Below are positions 1 through 11,833 of a stretch of DNA of 64,000 nucleotides, piece after piece (within the stretch, counting starts at the first letter, position 1; the number at the start of each line of letters is the position of its first letter). The stretch covers positions 12,961,601 through 13,025,600 of the forward strand of contig NC_058516.1 in assembly GCF_020382885.2 (NCBI RefSeq), in the 5' to 3' direction. This DNA is from Scatophagus argus (Eukaryota > Chordata > Actinopteri > Scatophagidae). The notes under the pieces are model-generated. The model made no database searches. It saw nothing but the letters and a program-made list of their open reading frames with translations, and was not told the origin of the DNA. The translations under genes were made by a program, and so were the position numbers.

Positions 1-1072
1 GAGGATGTAAAAGTTTTAACCAACCACAAATGTCTTGTTTCTGTTGTGCAGGAGCGGGAACAAGTGAGCCCAGTGCCCGGGCTCGCATTCGGTGAGCCCT
101 CAGATGTTTGGCGCAACGTGAACCATTCTGCTCTCCCAAACAGACTCCGGGACCTGTCGTGGATGGTGGCTCACGAGATCCTCCCGGTCAGGTCCGTAAT
201 GCACTCCCGGGGCATGTCGACGCACTCAACGTGCCCCCGACCAGGTTGTGGCGCACCTGAGTCGGTGAGGCACCTGCTCTGGGAGTGCAGCTCCGCCGTC
301 CAACTGTGGGCACTGGCCTGCTCCCAGAAATTCCCGTACTTGCCAGCAAGGGAGGTCCTCTCTGCACAACTAGTGCTGTATGGGGTGAGCCAAATGAAGC
401 AAACAAAACAGCAAACAAAAGACTTCACAAAACAGTGGCTCACCCTCGCCGCCATCAAAGACGCCATATGGACCTCCAGAAACTTGCTGGTAAGACGGCG
501 CATGCAGATCCCCCCCGTGGCTGTGATCCAAATGGCCGCAGCATCTGTGCGAACGGCTGTTGCTGCAGGCAGCAGGCCTAGGACACAGCCACAAAGAAGA
601 ATCGCCGCTGTGCCTATTCGGATGAGGGAGCAGGAGCAACACGGAAAGAGTTCGGGGCGGAGGCGGCCTGGCTCTCCGGGTGAGGAAGGTGGGAAGGAGC
701 AGGAGGGCGAGGATGTCCTCTGAGCATGGAGAAAGGCCCGAGAGACCATATCTGTTTGGGTGAACAAAATGGTTTTCACTTTTTGGTAGGGGCTCACCCC
801 GTTCTTGCACAATATTATTAGCAGGACCTCTTTTATGATTACTATTACTTTTAAATGACCATTGGCACATAATTTAATCATAGATTTTATATGCACAATC
901 TGTAAATAACTTTTAAGAATATAACATATCTTTTAAATTGATGATTTGTAGAAAATGTTATGTCTTATAATTGTTTGTTATTTACGAAGTGCTGACAATA
1001 TCATTCTCATGGATGAGACCAAAGATGGTGCTGGAAAGCTGTGTCAATAAAATTTTACGAAAGAAAAAAATC
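1..1072 (+). mobile_element. Tx1/L1-type LINE, 3' terminal fragment
   Basis: This is the last part of a non-LTR retrotransposon ORF2 and its 3' UTR. An open frame at 46-723 (225 residues) holds a zinc-binding reverse-transcriptase tail: Trp-Arg-Asn near the start, then CPRPGC followed by HLLWEC at about residues 63-80. That Cys-x4-Cys...His-x4-Cys pattern is seen at the C-terminus of Tx1-like fish LINEs. The last 50 residues are Arg/Glu/Gly rich. The 3' UTR runs to an AATAAA at about 1046 followed by an A-rich stretch, a plausible LINE end. No endonuclease or RT core is in the window, so the copy is truncated by the window edge or by itself. Clade assignment is from the zinc-finger style only. 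Confidence 0.55.
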
Positions 1073-1380
1073 TGTTCTTATCAGTTTAATATCTGATACG
1101 TCCTCTATAAGGGGACAGCATATTAAATGGATTTTTAGCACTGGGAGCCGAAAAAGGGGCTTGCTCCGTTCGCTCCACGCATTGACCCGGTGTTGCAGCG
1201 CTGCCGGGAACGGTGCACCTTTCTCCTGCCTTGTCCAAAAGCAAAGACTGATTGCAAAATGACAGGCTTCCGCAGAACGTTGAGAGGTTTTTCGGCTTGC
1301 GGAGCCGCGCTTTGGAGCCAGTAGGTTTGCACAGGTTTCCGCAAGGGCCGATTTTAATGTAGAAATGGGGAACTGATTCT
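1073..1380. other. Unassigned sequence
   Basis: I see no coding pattern, tail repeat or terminal motif here. Short open frames on both strands have no recognisable domain. The part at about 1140-1340 is GC-richer than its surroundings and may be an unrecognised repeat. Confidence 0.3.
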
Positions 1381-2207
1381 CTAATTTCAATTTCAATTTA
1401 TTTATCAAAATTGTCTGTAGATGCTTTACAGAGACCCAGAGCCTGAACCCCCGAGCAAGCAGACAGTGGCAAGGAAAAACTCCCTTTTTAAAGGAAGAAA
1501 CCTTGAGCAGGACCAGGCTTGCAAGAGAGAACTATCCTTCTGATAGTCGGACAGAGAGGATGAAAGAGAGAGTGTGCGCCTGTCCAACGCAGATTGGCAA
1601 CTGGTTCCACAGCAGGGGTGCCTGATAGATAAAGGCTCGTCCTCCCATTCCACTTTTAGGAATTCTGGGAACTGCAAGTAAGCCTGCACTCTGTGATCTG
1701 AGTGTTCTATTGGGAATATATGGCACTATTAGATCCTGCAGGTATGATGGGGCTAGTCCATTTAGGGCCTTATGTTTCCCAGCCTGGGACCAATAAAGTA
1801 TATCTATCTATCTATGCCCTCCAGAGAGAGAATATTATCAGCTGTTCTAGTTGTAAGATGTTTGGGGCCTAGAACAATGACCTCAGTTTTGTCTGAGTTT
1901 AATAATAAGAAGAAATTGGAGGTCACCCAGTCCTTTATGTCCTTAAGACATGCCTGGAGCCTGGCTAACGGCTCGGTTTCTTCAGGCTTTGAGGATAAGT
2001 GCAGCTGAGTGTCATCAGCGTAACAACGAAAGTTTATGCCATGTTTCTGAATAATATTTCCTAGAGAGAGCATGTATAAGGTGAACAGGATCGGCCCAAG
2101 CACTGAACCCTGTGGAACACCGAGGTTAACCCTTAAATGTGAAGAGGAAACATCATTAACGTGAACAAAGTGAAATCTATCTGATAAATATGATTTAAAC
2201 CAGCCCA
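1381..2207 (-). mobile_element. L2-type LINE 3' end, internally deleted (left arm of an inverted pair)
   Basis: Read on the minus strand, this has the RT block [17 protein letters not shown], the YADD catalytic motif and the C-terminal region of an L2/CR1-group LINE, then a 3' UTR ending in an ATTTCA-type short repeat at 1381-1400. The block from 2103 down to 1654 also occurs on the plus strand at 4483-5311. In this arm about 380 bp between the 'GGAGGGCAT' codons and the 'ATAGATAGATA' tract are missing. A short foreign tail (tetranucleotide ATAG repeat plus a Rex-like 3' end, about 1780-1815) sits inside both arms. The copy cannot encode a full protein. Confidence 0.75.
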
Positions 2208-4482
2208 GTGCGAGAGGTTTCTTGGTTCCTGGCAGTGGAGACTTACGGCTCAAGCTCTCCCAGTGAGCGGATGACACCGCGCTGCTACTGGACAGCCACA
2301 CGCGCTTGCTAAGATCGTTGGAGGTTTCCCAGGATCTTTGCCGAGTGGCGGAGGCAAAGCTCCGTTTCACCAAATCCTCAGTTAAGTTTTGTGGGCGGCG
2401 GAAAGAGAGGGTGGGTGTGCCAGGGGTTTTTTCAATCTGCGTAGGTCCTCTGAAGATTCTGGGAGGTCAGCTTTGAGTGTGCAATTCAATACACCAGAGA
2501 AGAACTCTTGAGCATAAGAGATACATCTCTACCCAATTTTCCACCACTTTTCCCCAATTCTGGAAGTTTTCCGGGGTTTTTGGTCAGAGGCGCAGCGGCT
2601 CTCTATGGAATTACGCGGAGATGGAGACGCCGTCGGGGGAAGCGCACAGGAGCGCTCGTTAGGCTGAGGCAGCGGGGGTTACGCACGGCGCTCCCGTCTA
2701 TTCACCTGGCAAATGTTCGCTCCCTGGCAAACAAAATGGACGAACTGCTGCTTCTAATCTCCAAAAACTCCGACTTCAGGAACTCCGCCGCCCTGTGTTT
2801 CACTGAAACCTGGCTCAGCGAACACATCCCGGACGCTTCTCTCCAGCTGCCCGGCTTCCGGCTCTTCCGTGCGGACCGCAACTCGGAGCTCTCTGGAAAG
2901 AAGAGGGGAGGTGGAACGTGCTTTTTTGTCAACGAAGGTTGGTGTGAAGATGTCACAGTGTTGAGGAAATCATGCAGTCCTCATCTTGAGTCGTTATTCA
3001 TAAACTGTAAACCATTTTATTCTACGCGGGAGTTCTCCTCGTTCATCCTGGTCAGTGTTTACATTCCACCTCAGGCATGTGTAACGGAGGCGTTACAACA
3101 CCTAGCTGACCAGGTATCAGACATGGAGGCGAAACATCCATACTCCCTGCTCATCATTCTTGGGGATTTTAACAGAGCAAACCTCAGCCAAGAACTCCCA
3201 AAATACAGACAACAGATAAAGTGTCCCACCAGGGATGCTAATACGCTGGACCACTGTTATACTGTTTTAAAGGACTCCTATCGCTCTGTTTCCCGTGCTG
3301 CTTTGGGACTCTCTGACCACTGCATGGTCCATCTCATCCCAACCTACAGGCAGAAGTTAAAATCAGCAAAGCCTGTAGTGAGGACAATTAAGAGATGGAC
3401 AGCTGAGTCAAAGCTGGAGTTACAGGCCTGCTTTGACTGCACTGACTGGAGTGTCTTCGAGGCTGCAGCCACAGACCTGGATGAACTGACTGACACTGTG
3501 ACATCCTACATCAGTTTTTGTGAGGACTCATGTGTGCAGACCAAAACCTTTTGCACATACAACAACAACAAACCATTGTTCACCAATAAACTCAGGAAGC
3601 TGCGCCAGGCTAAAGAGGAGGCCCACAGAAGTGGGGACAGGGCCCTGTACAAACAGGCCAGGAACACACTGACGAGGGAGATCAGAGCTGCAAAGAGGTG
3701 CTACTCTGAGAAGCTGAAAAACAAGTTTTCAGCCAACGACCCTACTTCAGTGTGGAAGGGCCTGAGAGACATCACCAACATCACCAACTACAGGAGCCCA
3801 TCCCCCCACCCTGTGGGTAACAAGGGACTGGCAGAGGAGCTGAATAGCTTCTACTGCCGTTTTTCACACCCTTCTCCCACCCCATCCACAACACTCAACC
3901 TCTGTGCCATACCTGACACCTCCCCCTCCCCCCTCAACTCAGACCACCTACCAGCACTGAAGGTCAACGTGGAGGAGGTGCATCGGCTCTTTCAGAGGCA
4001 GAAGACCAGGAAGGCTCCAGGACCTGATGGAGTGTCCCCCTCCTGCCTGAGAATCTGCGCTAACCAGCTGGCACCCATCTTCACCCAGATCTTCAACAGA
4101 TCTCTGGAGCTGTGTGAAGTACCCTCCTGCTTCAAACGTTCCACCATCATCCCAGTCCCCAAAAAACCCACCATCACAGGGTTGAATGACTACAGACCCG
4201 TCGCCCTGACGTCTGTGGTCATGAAATCCTTTGAGAGGCTGGTGCTGAACCACCTGAAGTTCATCACAGGCCCCCGGCTTGACCCCCTGCAGTTTGCCTA
4301 CCGGGTAAACCGGTCGGTGGATGACGCAGTCAATATGGGACTGCACTTCATCCTCAATCACCTTGACACACCAGGGACATATGCAAGGATCCTGTTTGTG
4401 GACTTCAGCTCTGCGTTCAACACCATCATCCCAGAAATCCTCCGCCAGAAGCTCTCACAGCTCACAGTGCCGACCTCCACCT
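2208..4482 (+). mobile_element. Rex1/CR1-group LINE, endonuclease and partial RT
   Basis: The open frame 2508-4568 codes for a LINE ORF2. An apurinic-type endonuclease comes first (ANVRSLANK, CFTETWLSE, ILGDFN, LSDHCMVH), followed by the N-terminal half of the reverse transcriptase (KAPGPDGVS, DYRPVALTS, VDFSSAFNTI). The RT stops being Rex1-like at about 4480, just after motif A. From there the sequence switches to an L2 RT in a different frame, so the last 25-30 residues of the open frame are not native. The 300 bp before 2508 are probably its 5' UTR. The YxDD box is missing, so the copy is dead. Exact Rex1 versus other CR1-group assignment needs alignment. Confidence 0.7.
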
Positions 4483-5311
4483 CTTGGGCCGATCCTGTTC
4501 ACCTTATACATGCTCTCTCTAGGAAATATTATTCAGAAACATGGCATAAACTTTCGTTGTTACGCTGATGACACTCAGCTGCACTTATCCTCAAAGCCTG
4601 AAGAAACCGAGCCGTTAGCCAGGCTCCAGGCATGTCTTAAGGACATAAAGGACTGGGTGACCTCCAATTTCTTCTTATTATTAAACTCAGACAAAACTGA
4701 GGTCATTGTTCTAGGCCCCAAACATCTTACAACTAGAACAGCTGATAATATTCTCTCTCTGGAGGGCATTACTTTGGCCCCCAGTACGACTGCGAGGAAC
4801 CTCGGCGTTCTCTTCGATCAGGACGTGTCATTTATCCATCACATTACGCAGATCTCCAAGACCGCCTTCTTTCACCTCCGTAACATTGCTAAGACAAGGA
4901 GCGTCCTCTCTCGGAGTGATGCTGAAAAACTTGTCCATGCTTTTGTTACTTCTAGGCTGGACTACTGCAACTCACTATTATCAGGATGTCCAAATGACTC
5001 TATTAATAGCCTGCAGCTGATCCAGAATGCAGCAGCTAGAGTTTTGACAGGAATCAGTAAAAGGGATCATATCTCCCCCATCTTAGCTTCTCTTCACTGG
5101 CTTCCGGTAAAATTCAGAATAGACTTTATAATTCTCCTACTTACATATAGATAGATAGATATACTTTATTGGTCCCAGGCTGGGAAACATAAGGCCCTAA
5201 ATGGACTAGCCCCATCATACCTGCAGGATCTAATAGTGCCATATATTCCCAATAGAACACTCAGATCACAGAGTGCAGGCTTACTTGCAGTTCCCAGTAT
5301 TCCTAAAAATG
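4483..5311 (+). mobile_element. L2-type LINE RT C-terminal part (right arm of an inverted pair)
   Basis: An open frame across 4486-5154 encodes [20 protein letters not shown], and the conserved post-RT region ([25 protein letters not shown]) of an L2/CR1-group LINE. The frame is broken at about 5150 by an inserted ATAG tetranucleotide tract with a short Rex-like tail (TTTATTGGTCCCAGGCTGGG). L2 sequence then resumes to about 5311, where a SINE begins. The 5' boundary at 4483 is where a Rex1-type RT is cut off. The same L2 piece lies inverted at 1654-2103. Confidence 0.75.
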
Positions 5312-5637
5312 GTTAGCACTGTCGCCTCATAGCAAGAGGGTTCCAGGTTCGAGCCCTTCTGTGTGGAGTTTGCATGCTCTCCAAGTGCCTGCGTGGGTTT
5401 TCTCCGGGTACTACGTCTTCCTCCCACAGTCCCAAAAACATGCCCATTAAATTAATTGGCTACTCTACATTGCCCCTTGGTGTGAGTGTGAGAGTGTGTG
5501 GTTGTCTGTCTTTGTGTGTCAGCCCTGCAAATGGCAACCAGTCCAGGGTGTACCCCGCCTCTCGCCCGTAGTTAGCTGGAATAGGCTTCCCCTGTGACCC
5601 TGATGGATAAGCGGTACAGGAAATGGATGGATGGACC
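5312..5637 (+). mobile_element. tRNA-derived SINE, full-length copy
   Basis: It starts with a tRNA-like head (GGTTAGCACTGTCGCCTC, then the B-box-like GGTTCGAGCCC) and continues with the conserved body typical of a widespread fish SINE (GTGGAGTTTGCATG, CCTGCGTGGGTTTTCTCCGG). It ends GATAAGCGGTACAGG plus ATGG repeats, a tail shared with RTE/Rex3-type LINEs, which presumably mobilise it. It is inserted in the L2 3' part and replaces that element's UTR. Shorter copies lie at 26361 and 52030. Confidence 0.8.
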
Positions 5638-6479
5638 TATTGAATAGCTTTAACTGAGAAGTAATCATGCCGCTGACAGGGACCTATCTTGCTGATCATG
5701 TTTCTGACTGTTGACTGCATTTTGACCCTCCAAATCTGTGGATTGGACATCCCAAAAGTAGTCCAATTTTTCACTTGAAGCACTGTTACCTACTTGGAAT
5801 TCACTCCTGGAACAATGAGGAAACACAAATACTTATGTGGTATGGTTCTAATTCCAATCTGTCTCTCCACTTCCAATATGTTAACCTAACACACTTAAAA
5901 TATTCCATCTTAAGCACTTGAAGCAGTATTAGCTTGTTGCATTTCATTTCTGGAAAGACCATGAAACAATATAGTCACTCTGGAACTAGTTTCTGAGTGG
6001 TTAAAAGCCTTTAGTCCCTCCCCTTCCAATTGGTGACTCTAAATCAATAAACCATAGATTAAATAACCTTTTCAGTGCCATCTGGTGTCTGCTTTTAGTA
6101 ATTGCACAATACCAAAAAGAAGATTCCAAGTGGGGTATTCTCACCCGTTATAAGATTTGGAAGAATCCAAAACCACCGCATTCTTCCACTTTGGGTATTC
6201 TGGCCAATGTTAAAAATTCCAAAAAGTGAAAATACTCCCTTACCCTAACTCAGTTATTGTTATTGAATTAATGGGAATAAGGAATTGATAAGTATATTTT
6301 CAAATAAATACATAAATAGTTGGAATAAATAAATAAATAAATTGATCATAAATAGTTGTTTAAATTAATCATAAATAGTTCTTAAAAAGTATAAAAATTT
6401 CATGATAAGGGTGATAAAAGGGTTAAAAGGTTAAAAAGTTGAAAAGATTAAAAAGGGTTTATTGGATAAATAAATAAGA
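5638..6479. other. AT-rich DNA without recognised features
   Basis: No convincing coding frame, terminal repeat or tail is visible. At about 6100-6235 two similar phrases (GGGTATTCTCACC and GGGTATTCTGGCC) lie about 80 bp apart. The last 200 bases are strongly A/T rich with runs of TAAA. Confidence 0.3.
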
Positions 6480-7138
6480 TCAATTAATTTGTTTAAAATA
6501 CAAGGTAGTTCATGTATTGGCAAGATAGGGTTTAAAAAGGTTAAAAAATATGATAAAAATTCTCTGGGGATTAAGAAAAACAATTTCGGCGAGAGAAGAA
6601 ATAAATTCAACGAGAGAACACAAGTCAGGCTCATTTCCACTCTGAACGCCTATGCAGCAGCATCGTCAGCAGCAACTCCTTCGGCATTTTTTCAGCAGCA
6701 CTATTTTCGGTTTATTTTAAGTGTGCCAGGCCTGAAGAATACCCATTGGGTCGAAACGTTGCCGCCTTAGGGCACATTTGTTTTCTTTAAAAAGTTTAAA
6801 AACAATAAAAAACCCTTTTTTCATAAAAACATATTTTTTTGTTTTATACTTTATATATTTTATTTTTTGATTTCATATTGCTATATTAAATAGTAAATTT
6901 TATTTAATTGATTGTTAAATAACAAAGGCAAAACCAATTTAATAAATAAATTCAATAAACAAATAAATAAATAAATAAATTTCATAAATAACCCAAATGG
7001 GTTATGGGGATGAGGGATGGACCGTGGTCCACTACGGTAGGAGGCGCCAGCGGAACCAGAATTGGGGTGGCAGCCCAGGCCAGGGGAAGGACCGTGCACC
7101 TCCCGACCCTTTTCGGGTTAGGGCACAACCCTTACCTT
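6480..7138 (+). mobile_element. Probable Penelope-like element 5' fragment with hammerhead-like core
   Basis: A stretch at 6721-6780 has the layout of a degenerate hammerhead ribozyme core: CTGAAGA (6732-6738), a hairpin ACCC/GGGT (6741-6751), then GAAAC (6753-6757), flanked by GTGCC (6723-6727) pairing with GGCAC (6771-6775). Hammerheads are known from Penelope-like pseudo-LTRs. About 240 bp downstream a short open frame starts at 6997 with DEGWTVVHYGRRR, resembling as I recall the basic N-terminus of fish Penelope-like proteins. It is cut off by the minisatellite at about 7139. The AT-rich spacer 6790-6990 is otherwise empty. The assignment is inference from these two signals. Confidence 0.45.
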
Positions 7139-9440
7139 CAAAGCCATCTGTGAAAATGTCTTTGACTGTCATAGAAATTCAAACTCATTGGTAATGGTGA
7201 TGTCAGAGACTTCAAAGCAATCTGTGAAAATGGCTTCAGATGTCAAGAACGTCCAAGTTATGAGTGACTATTAAGTAAGAGACTTCAGAGCCATCTGTTA
7301 AAATGTCGTTGACTGTTATAGAACGTTCAAGTTATGGGTGATGATGAAGTCAGAGACTTCAAAGCCACGTGTGAAAATGTTCTTGACTGTTGTGATGATG
7401 ATCTCAAACACTTCAAAGCCATGTGTGAAAATGTCTTTGACTGTTATAGACCGTCCAAGTCGTAAGTGACTATGAAGTCGGAAACTTCAAAACCATCTGT
7501 GAAAATGTCTTTGGATGTAAAGTACATCCACGTTATGGGTGACTATGAAATCTGAGACTTCACTTCCATCTATGAAAAAGTCGTCGTCATAAAACGTCAA
7601 AGTTATCGGTGTCCATGATGTCAGAGACTTCAAAGCCATGTGTGAAAATGTATTTGACTGTTATTTAATTTGAATGTTTTTGTGATGATGATGTCAGAGA
7701 CTTCAAAGCCATCTGTGAAAGTATTGTTGACTGTTGTTTAACTTCAATGGTACTTGTGATGATGATGTCAGACACTTCAAAGCCATCTGTGAAAATGTCT
7801 TTGGATGTCAAGAACATCCAAGATTTGGGTGAATATGAAGTCAGAGACTTCAGTTCCATCTGTGAAAAAGTCGTTGCCATAAAACGTCAAAGTCATCGGT
7901 ATCCACGATGTCAGAGACTTCAAAGCCATGTGTAATTGACTGTTATTTAACTTGAATGTTTTTTGTGATCATGATTTCAGAGACTTCAAAGTGATCTGTG
8001 AAAATGTCTTTGTTGTTTTACCTCAATTGTTCTTGTGATGATGATCTCAGTGTCACGAATTGTCGGCGTCGCTGACGCAGAAATTAGCTGAACCCCGATG
8101 CAGAGTCAAAAAGGAGCTGACAGTCGTCGTGGAGGTCCAAAAAACAATTGCCTTTATTTAGAAAACAAAACCTAACTAAAACAAACTCACACTTACTGCG
8201 ACTGTGGGACAAAAACTCCTGGCATGGCATGGAAGCACAAGGCAAAAAACTCCTGGCATGATACAAATGACATTCAACGCTTGGACAAAGGTGACTGGGA
8301 AGACAAGGACTAAATAGACATGGTAACGAGACACAGGTGACACACATCAGGAGGGAGAAAGCAATCAAGAAAACTAAAGCAAAGCTACAAGAAAAAAGGA
8401 CACACAGGGGAAGAGACACTTTTCAAAATAAAACAGGACATGACAAAAACCTTTACCATAATACATGGAAGCACAAGACAACATGGAACATGACACATGG
8501 ACAGAAATCAAAAGACAAAGCACAACAAAAACACCAGGCATGACAGAAAACCACCAGGCATGACACTCAGACACTTCAAAGCCGTCTGTGAAAATGTCGT
8601 TGACTGTTGTTGAACTTCAATGGTACTTGTGATGATGATGTCAGACACTTCAAAGCCATCTGTGAAAATGTCTTTGACTATTAAAGACTGTCCAAGTTAT
8701 ACATGACTATGAAGTCAGACACTTCAAAAGCGTCTGTGAAAATGTTGGATGTCGAGACCGTCCACGTTATGAGCTACTATGAAGTCAGAGACTTCAGTTC
8801 CATCTGTGAAAAAGTCGTTGTCATAAAACATCAAAGTCATCGGTATCCATGATGTCAGAGTCTTCAAAGCCATGTGTGAAAATGCATTTGACTGTTGTTT
8901 AACTTGAATGATTTTGTGATGATGATGTCAAAGACTTCAAAGCGATCTGTGAAAATGTTGTTAACTGTTGTTTAAGTTCAGTGGGACTTGTGATGATGAT
9001 TTCAAACACATCAAGGCCATCTGTGAAAATGTTGTTGACTGTTGTTTAACTTCAATGGTACTTGTGATGTTGATCTCAAACACATCAAAGCAATCTGTGA
9101 AAATGTTGCTGACTGTAGTTGAACTTCAATGGTACTTGTGATGATGATGTCAGACACTTCAAAGCCATCTGTGAAAATGTCTTTGGATGTCAAGAACATC
9201 CAAGATATGGATGAATATGAAGTCAGAGACTTCAGTTCCATATGTGAAAAAGTCGTTGCCATAAAACGTCAAAGTCATTGGTATCCACGATGTCAGACAC
9301 TTCAAAGCCATCTGTGAAAATGTCTTTATTGTTTTACTTCAATTGTTCTTGTGATGATGATCTCAGACACTTCAAAGCCATCTGTGAAAATGTCTTTGAC
9401 TATTAAAGACTGTCCAAGTTATACATGACTATGAAGTCAG
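7139..9440 (+). repeat. 70-74 bp minisatellite, array 1
   Basis: There are about 25 imperfect units of 70-74 bp. The core is ACTTCAAAGCCATCTGTG then AAAATGTCTTTGACTG, alternating with segments such as CCAAGTTATGGGTGACTATG or TGGTACTTGTGATGATGATG. Unit starts measured at 7411, 7485, 7558, 7628 and 7701 give steps of 70-74. Open frames across it are by-products of the period and carry no domain. A solo LTR (8051-8565) is inserted in it. The same units recur inverted at 16141-16985. Confidence 0.9.
8051..8565 (-). mobile_element. Solo gypsy-type LTR, family A, inside minisatellite
   Basis: It starts TGTCACG and ends GCATGACA, with a perfect 5-bp target duplication CTCAG at 8046-8050 and 8566-8570. 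On the minus strand it reads like an LTR: TGTCATGCC start, a TATTTAG promoter-like box and a 3' end rich in CTGC. Related LTRs lie at 45069-45601 and 57718-58234. No internal region is present, so it is a solo LTR left by LTR-LTR recombination. Gypsy origin is inferred from the gypsy fragments near the third copy. Confidence 0.8.
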
Positions 9441-10917
9441 ATTCAATTCAGTTTAGTTTTCAATTCAATTCAGTTTATTTATATAGCGCCAATTCACAAC
9501 AAAAGTTATCTCATGACACTTTCCAATTTGAGCAGGTCTAGACCAAACTCTTTAATTAAATTGTAAAATAGAGAGAGCCCAACATTCCCCCTTGAGCAAG
9601 CACTTGGCGACAGTGGCGAGGAAAAACTGCCTTTTAGAAGGCAGAAACCTCGGAGCAGACCCCGGCTCAAGATGGGCGGCCATCTGCCTTGACCGGTTGG
9701 GTTGAGAGAGAAGGAGAGAGAGAGAGAGAGAAAGAGAGAGCAGGAGAGCGAGAGAGAGAGCAAGGGAGAGAGGCAGAGGGGGTGGGGTGTGAGAGAAGGA
9801 GCACACAAGCAGAGATGCATAGCAGCAGTAATAATGCCAGAAGTAAAGGAAAGTAGATAATGATAATGACATTGAAGTATACAGAAGGTATTATGGTGAT
9901 TTTGATAACAATGGTAGTAACAATAATGGTAGTAGCTGTACAGAGTCGTAACAGATTTAAATCAGATTATGACTAAACAGTAGTAATTGCAGTAGGTTTT
10001 GAGCAGGACGACAGCAGGACCGCAGCAGGAGGTTCAGTCATGATCGATAGGAATCTGCGGGACAAGAAAGCACAGGGACTCCAGGGAAGAAGTTGAGTTA
10101 GTAATATGCATTAATGGGACATGAATGTGTGCAGAAGGAGAGGGAGAGGAAGAAAGAGCTCAGTGCGTCATGGGAGGGCCCCCGGCAGTCTAAGCCTATA
10201 GCAGCATAACAAGGGGGCGGCCTAGGCCAGCCCTAACTATAAGCTTTATCAAAGAGGAAAGTTTTTAGTCTACTCTTAAATATAGAGAGGGTGTCCGCCT
10301 CCCGGACCGAAACCGGAAGATGGTTCCATAGTAGAGGAGCTTGATAACTAAAGGCTCTGGTTCCCAATCTACTTTTGAGGACTCTAGGAACCACAAGTAG
10401 CCCTGCATTTTGGGAACGCAAAGTTCTGGTGGGATAATAGGGTACTATTAACTCTTTAAGATAGGATGGTGCCTGACCGTTCAAGGCTTTATAAGTGAGG
10501 AGGAGAATTTTAAAATCTATCCTGAATTTTACAGGTAGCCAATGTAGAGAAGCCAGAACAGGAGAAATATGGTCTCTCATACTGGTTCTTGTCAGTAGTC
10601 GTGCTGCAGCTTTCTGGATTAGCTGGAGAGTCTTTATGGATTTACTGGGGCAGCCTGATAGAAGGGAGTTACAGTAATCCAGTCTAGAGGTAATGAATGC
10701 ATGGACTAATTTTTCTGCATCTTTCTGACTCAGGATGTGCCTAATCTTTGCAATATTGCGGAAGTGAAAGAATGCAGTCTTTGAAATATTTGCTATGTGC
10801 GAGTTAAAGGACATGTCCTGGTCAAAGATAACTCCTAAATTTCTTACATTGGAGCTTGAGGTCACGGCTAAGCCATCTATCAATGCAATATCACTGCATA
10901 ATTTATTTCTAAGGTGT
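9441..10917 (-). mobile_element. L2-type LINE of a second subfamily, 5' truncated
   Basis: The minus-strand open frame 10883-10233 (216 residues) is the C-terminal part of ORF2: [52 protein letters not shown] long 3' UTR follows down to a TGAAT-type short repeat tail at 9441-9475, next to GCGCTATATAAATAAACTG. The UTR holds a GA microsatellite (about 9708-9770). The protein resembles that of the adjacent full L2 but the 3' UTR and tail differ, hence a different subfamily. The RT core is missing. It is truncated at the point where the tail of the intact L2 begins, at about 10918. Confidence 0.8.
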
Positions 10918-11521
10918 CAAGTCAAGTCAAGTCAAGTCAACTTTATTTGTATAGCCCATTTTTACAAGCAGTTTGTCTCAAAGGGCTTAACATAACATCA
11001 GCAACATCCTCTGCCCTTCGACCCTCACATCGACTAAGGAAAAACTCCCAGAAAAACCTTTAACAGGAAAAAATGGAAGAAACCTCAGGGTGAGCAACAG
11101 AGGAGGGATCCCTCACCCAGGACGGGCAGACGTGCAATGGATGTTGTACAGGCAGGAAAGCAATTAACAACATGAGAAATGACATCACTAAAAAGATAAG
11201 CAAAACAAAATCTCAACTGTTTAGTTTCGCTTTTGCTACCACCTCAATATGATTTTAACATTTCACAAGTTATAAGAAAATTATAGTAATGAAAATTATA
11301 ATGAACTGCTGTAACATTCATGTATTCTTTTTTTTTTTTATGTGATGTTGAGAATCACTATCATATCAGTTCGATTTCGGCCCGTAGGGAGAACCACCCC
11401 GCCCATAGTCGGTACATAGAGGAATGACAGGCAGATGTCAACAATACACATTGGGTTGGTCATAGAGCCGGCTACAGTTCAACTTGAAGATCTGGATGGA
11501 GAGATACCTGCAGAAAGATAC

Positions 11522-11556
<35 letters not shown>

Positions 11557-11833
11557 GAGACACAAGACTACGAGGAGCACTGGACACACAGTTAGTGACA
11601 TAAAATAATGAACTGCATGTTAATCTGACGAGGGGAGAGGATAGAAGAGGAGAAGGAGGAGGGGAAACTGCTTGGTGGATCATGTTTGTGTCCCCCGGCA
11701 GCGTAGGCCTATAGCAGCTTAGCTATGATAGAGATTTTAAAGATTAACAGTTAGTCAGACCTATTCTACCTGTGGCTATATATCATGAGGTGAGTGAAAC
11801 TATGCCTACCAGCCCTACACACTTTATTTGGTG

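Noticed and set aside
2508..4568. A single intact LINE ORF of 686 residues
   Set aside because: The last part is out-of-frame L2 sequence; the Rex1-type RT is cut before its YxDD motif.
7665..9317. Several open frames with repeated phrases such as SDTSKPSVKMSLDVKNIQ
   Set aside because: They follow the 70-74 bp minisatellite period and shift frame from unit to unit, so they are by-products of the repeat.
9552..9872. Leu/Ser-rich open frames on the minus strand
   Set aside because: They are translations of a GA microsatellite and LINE 3' UTR, with no domain and low complexity.
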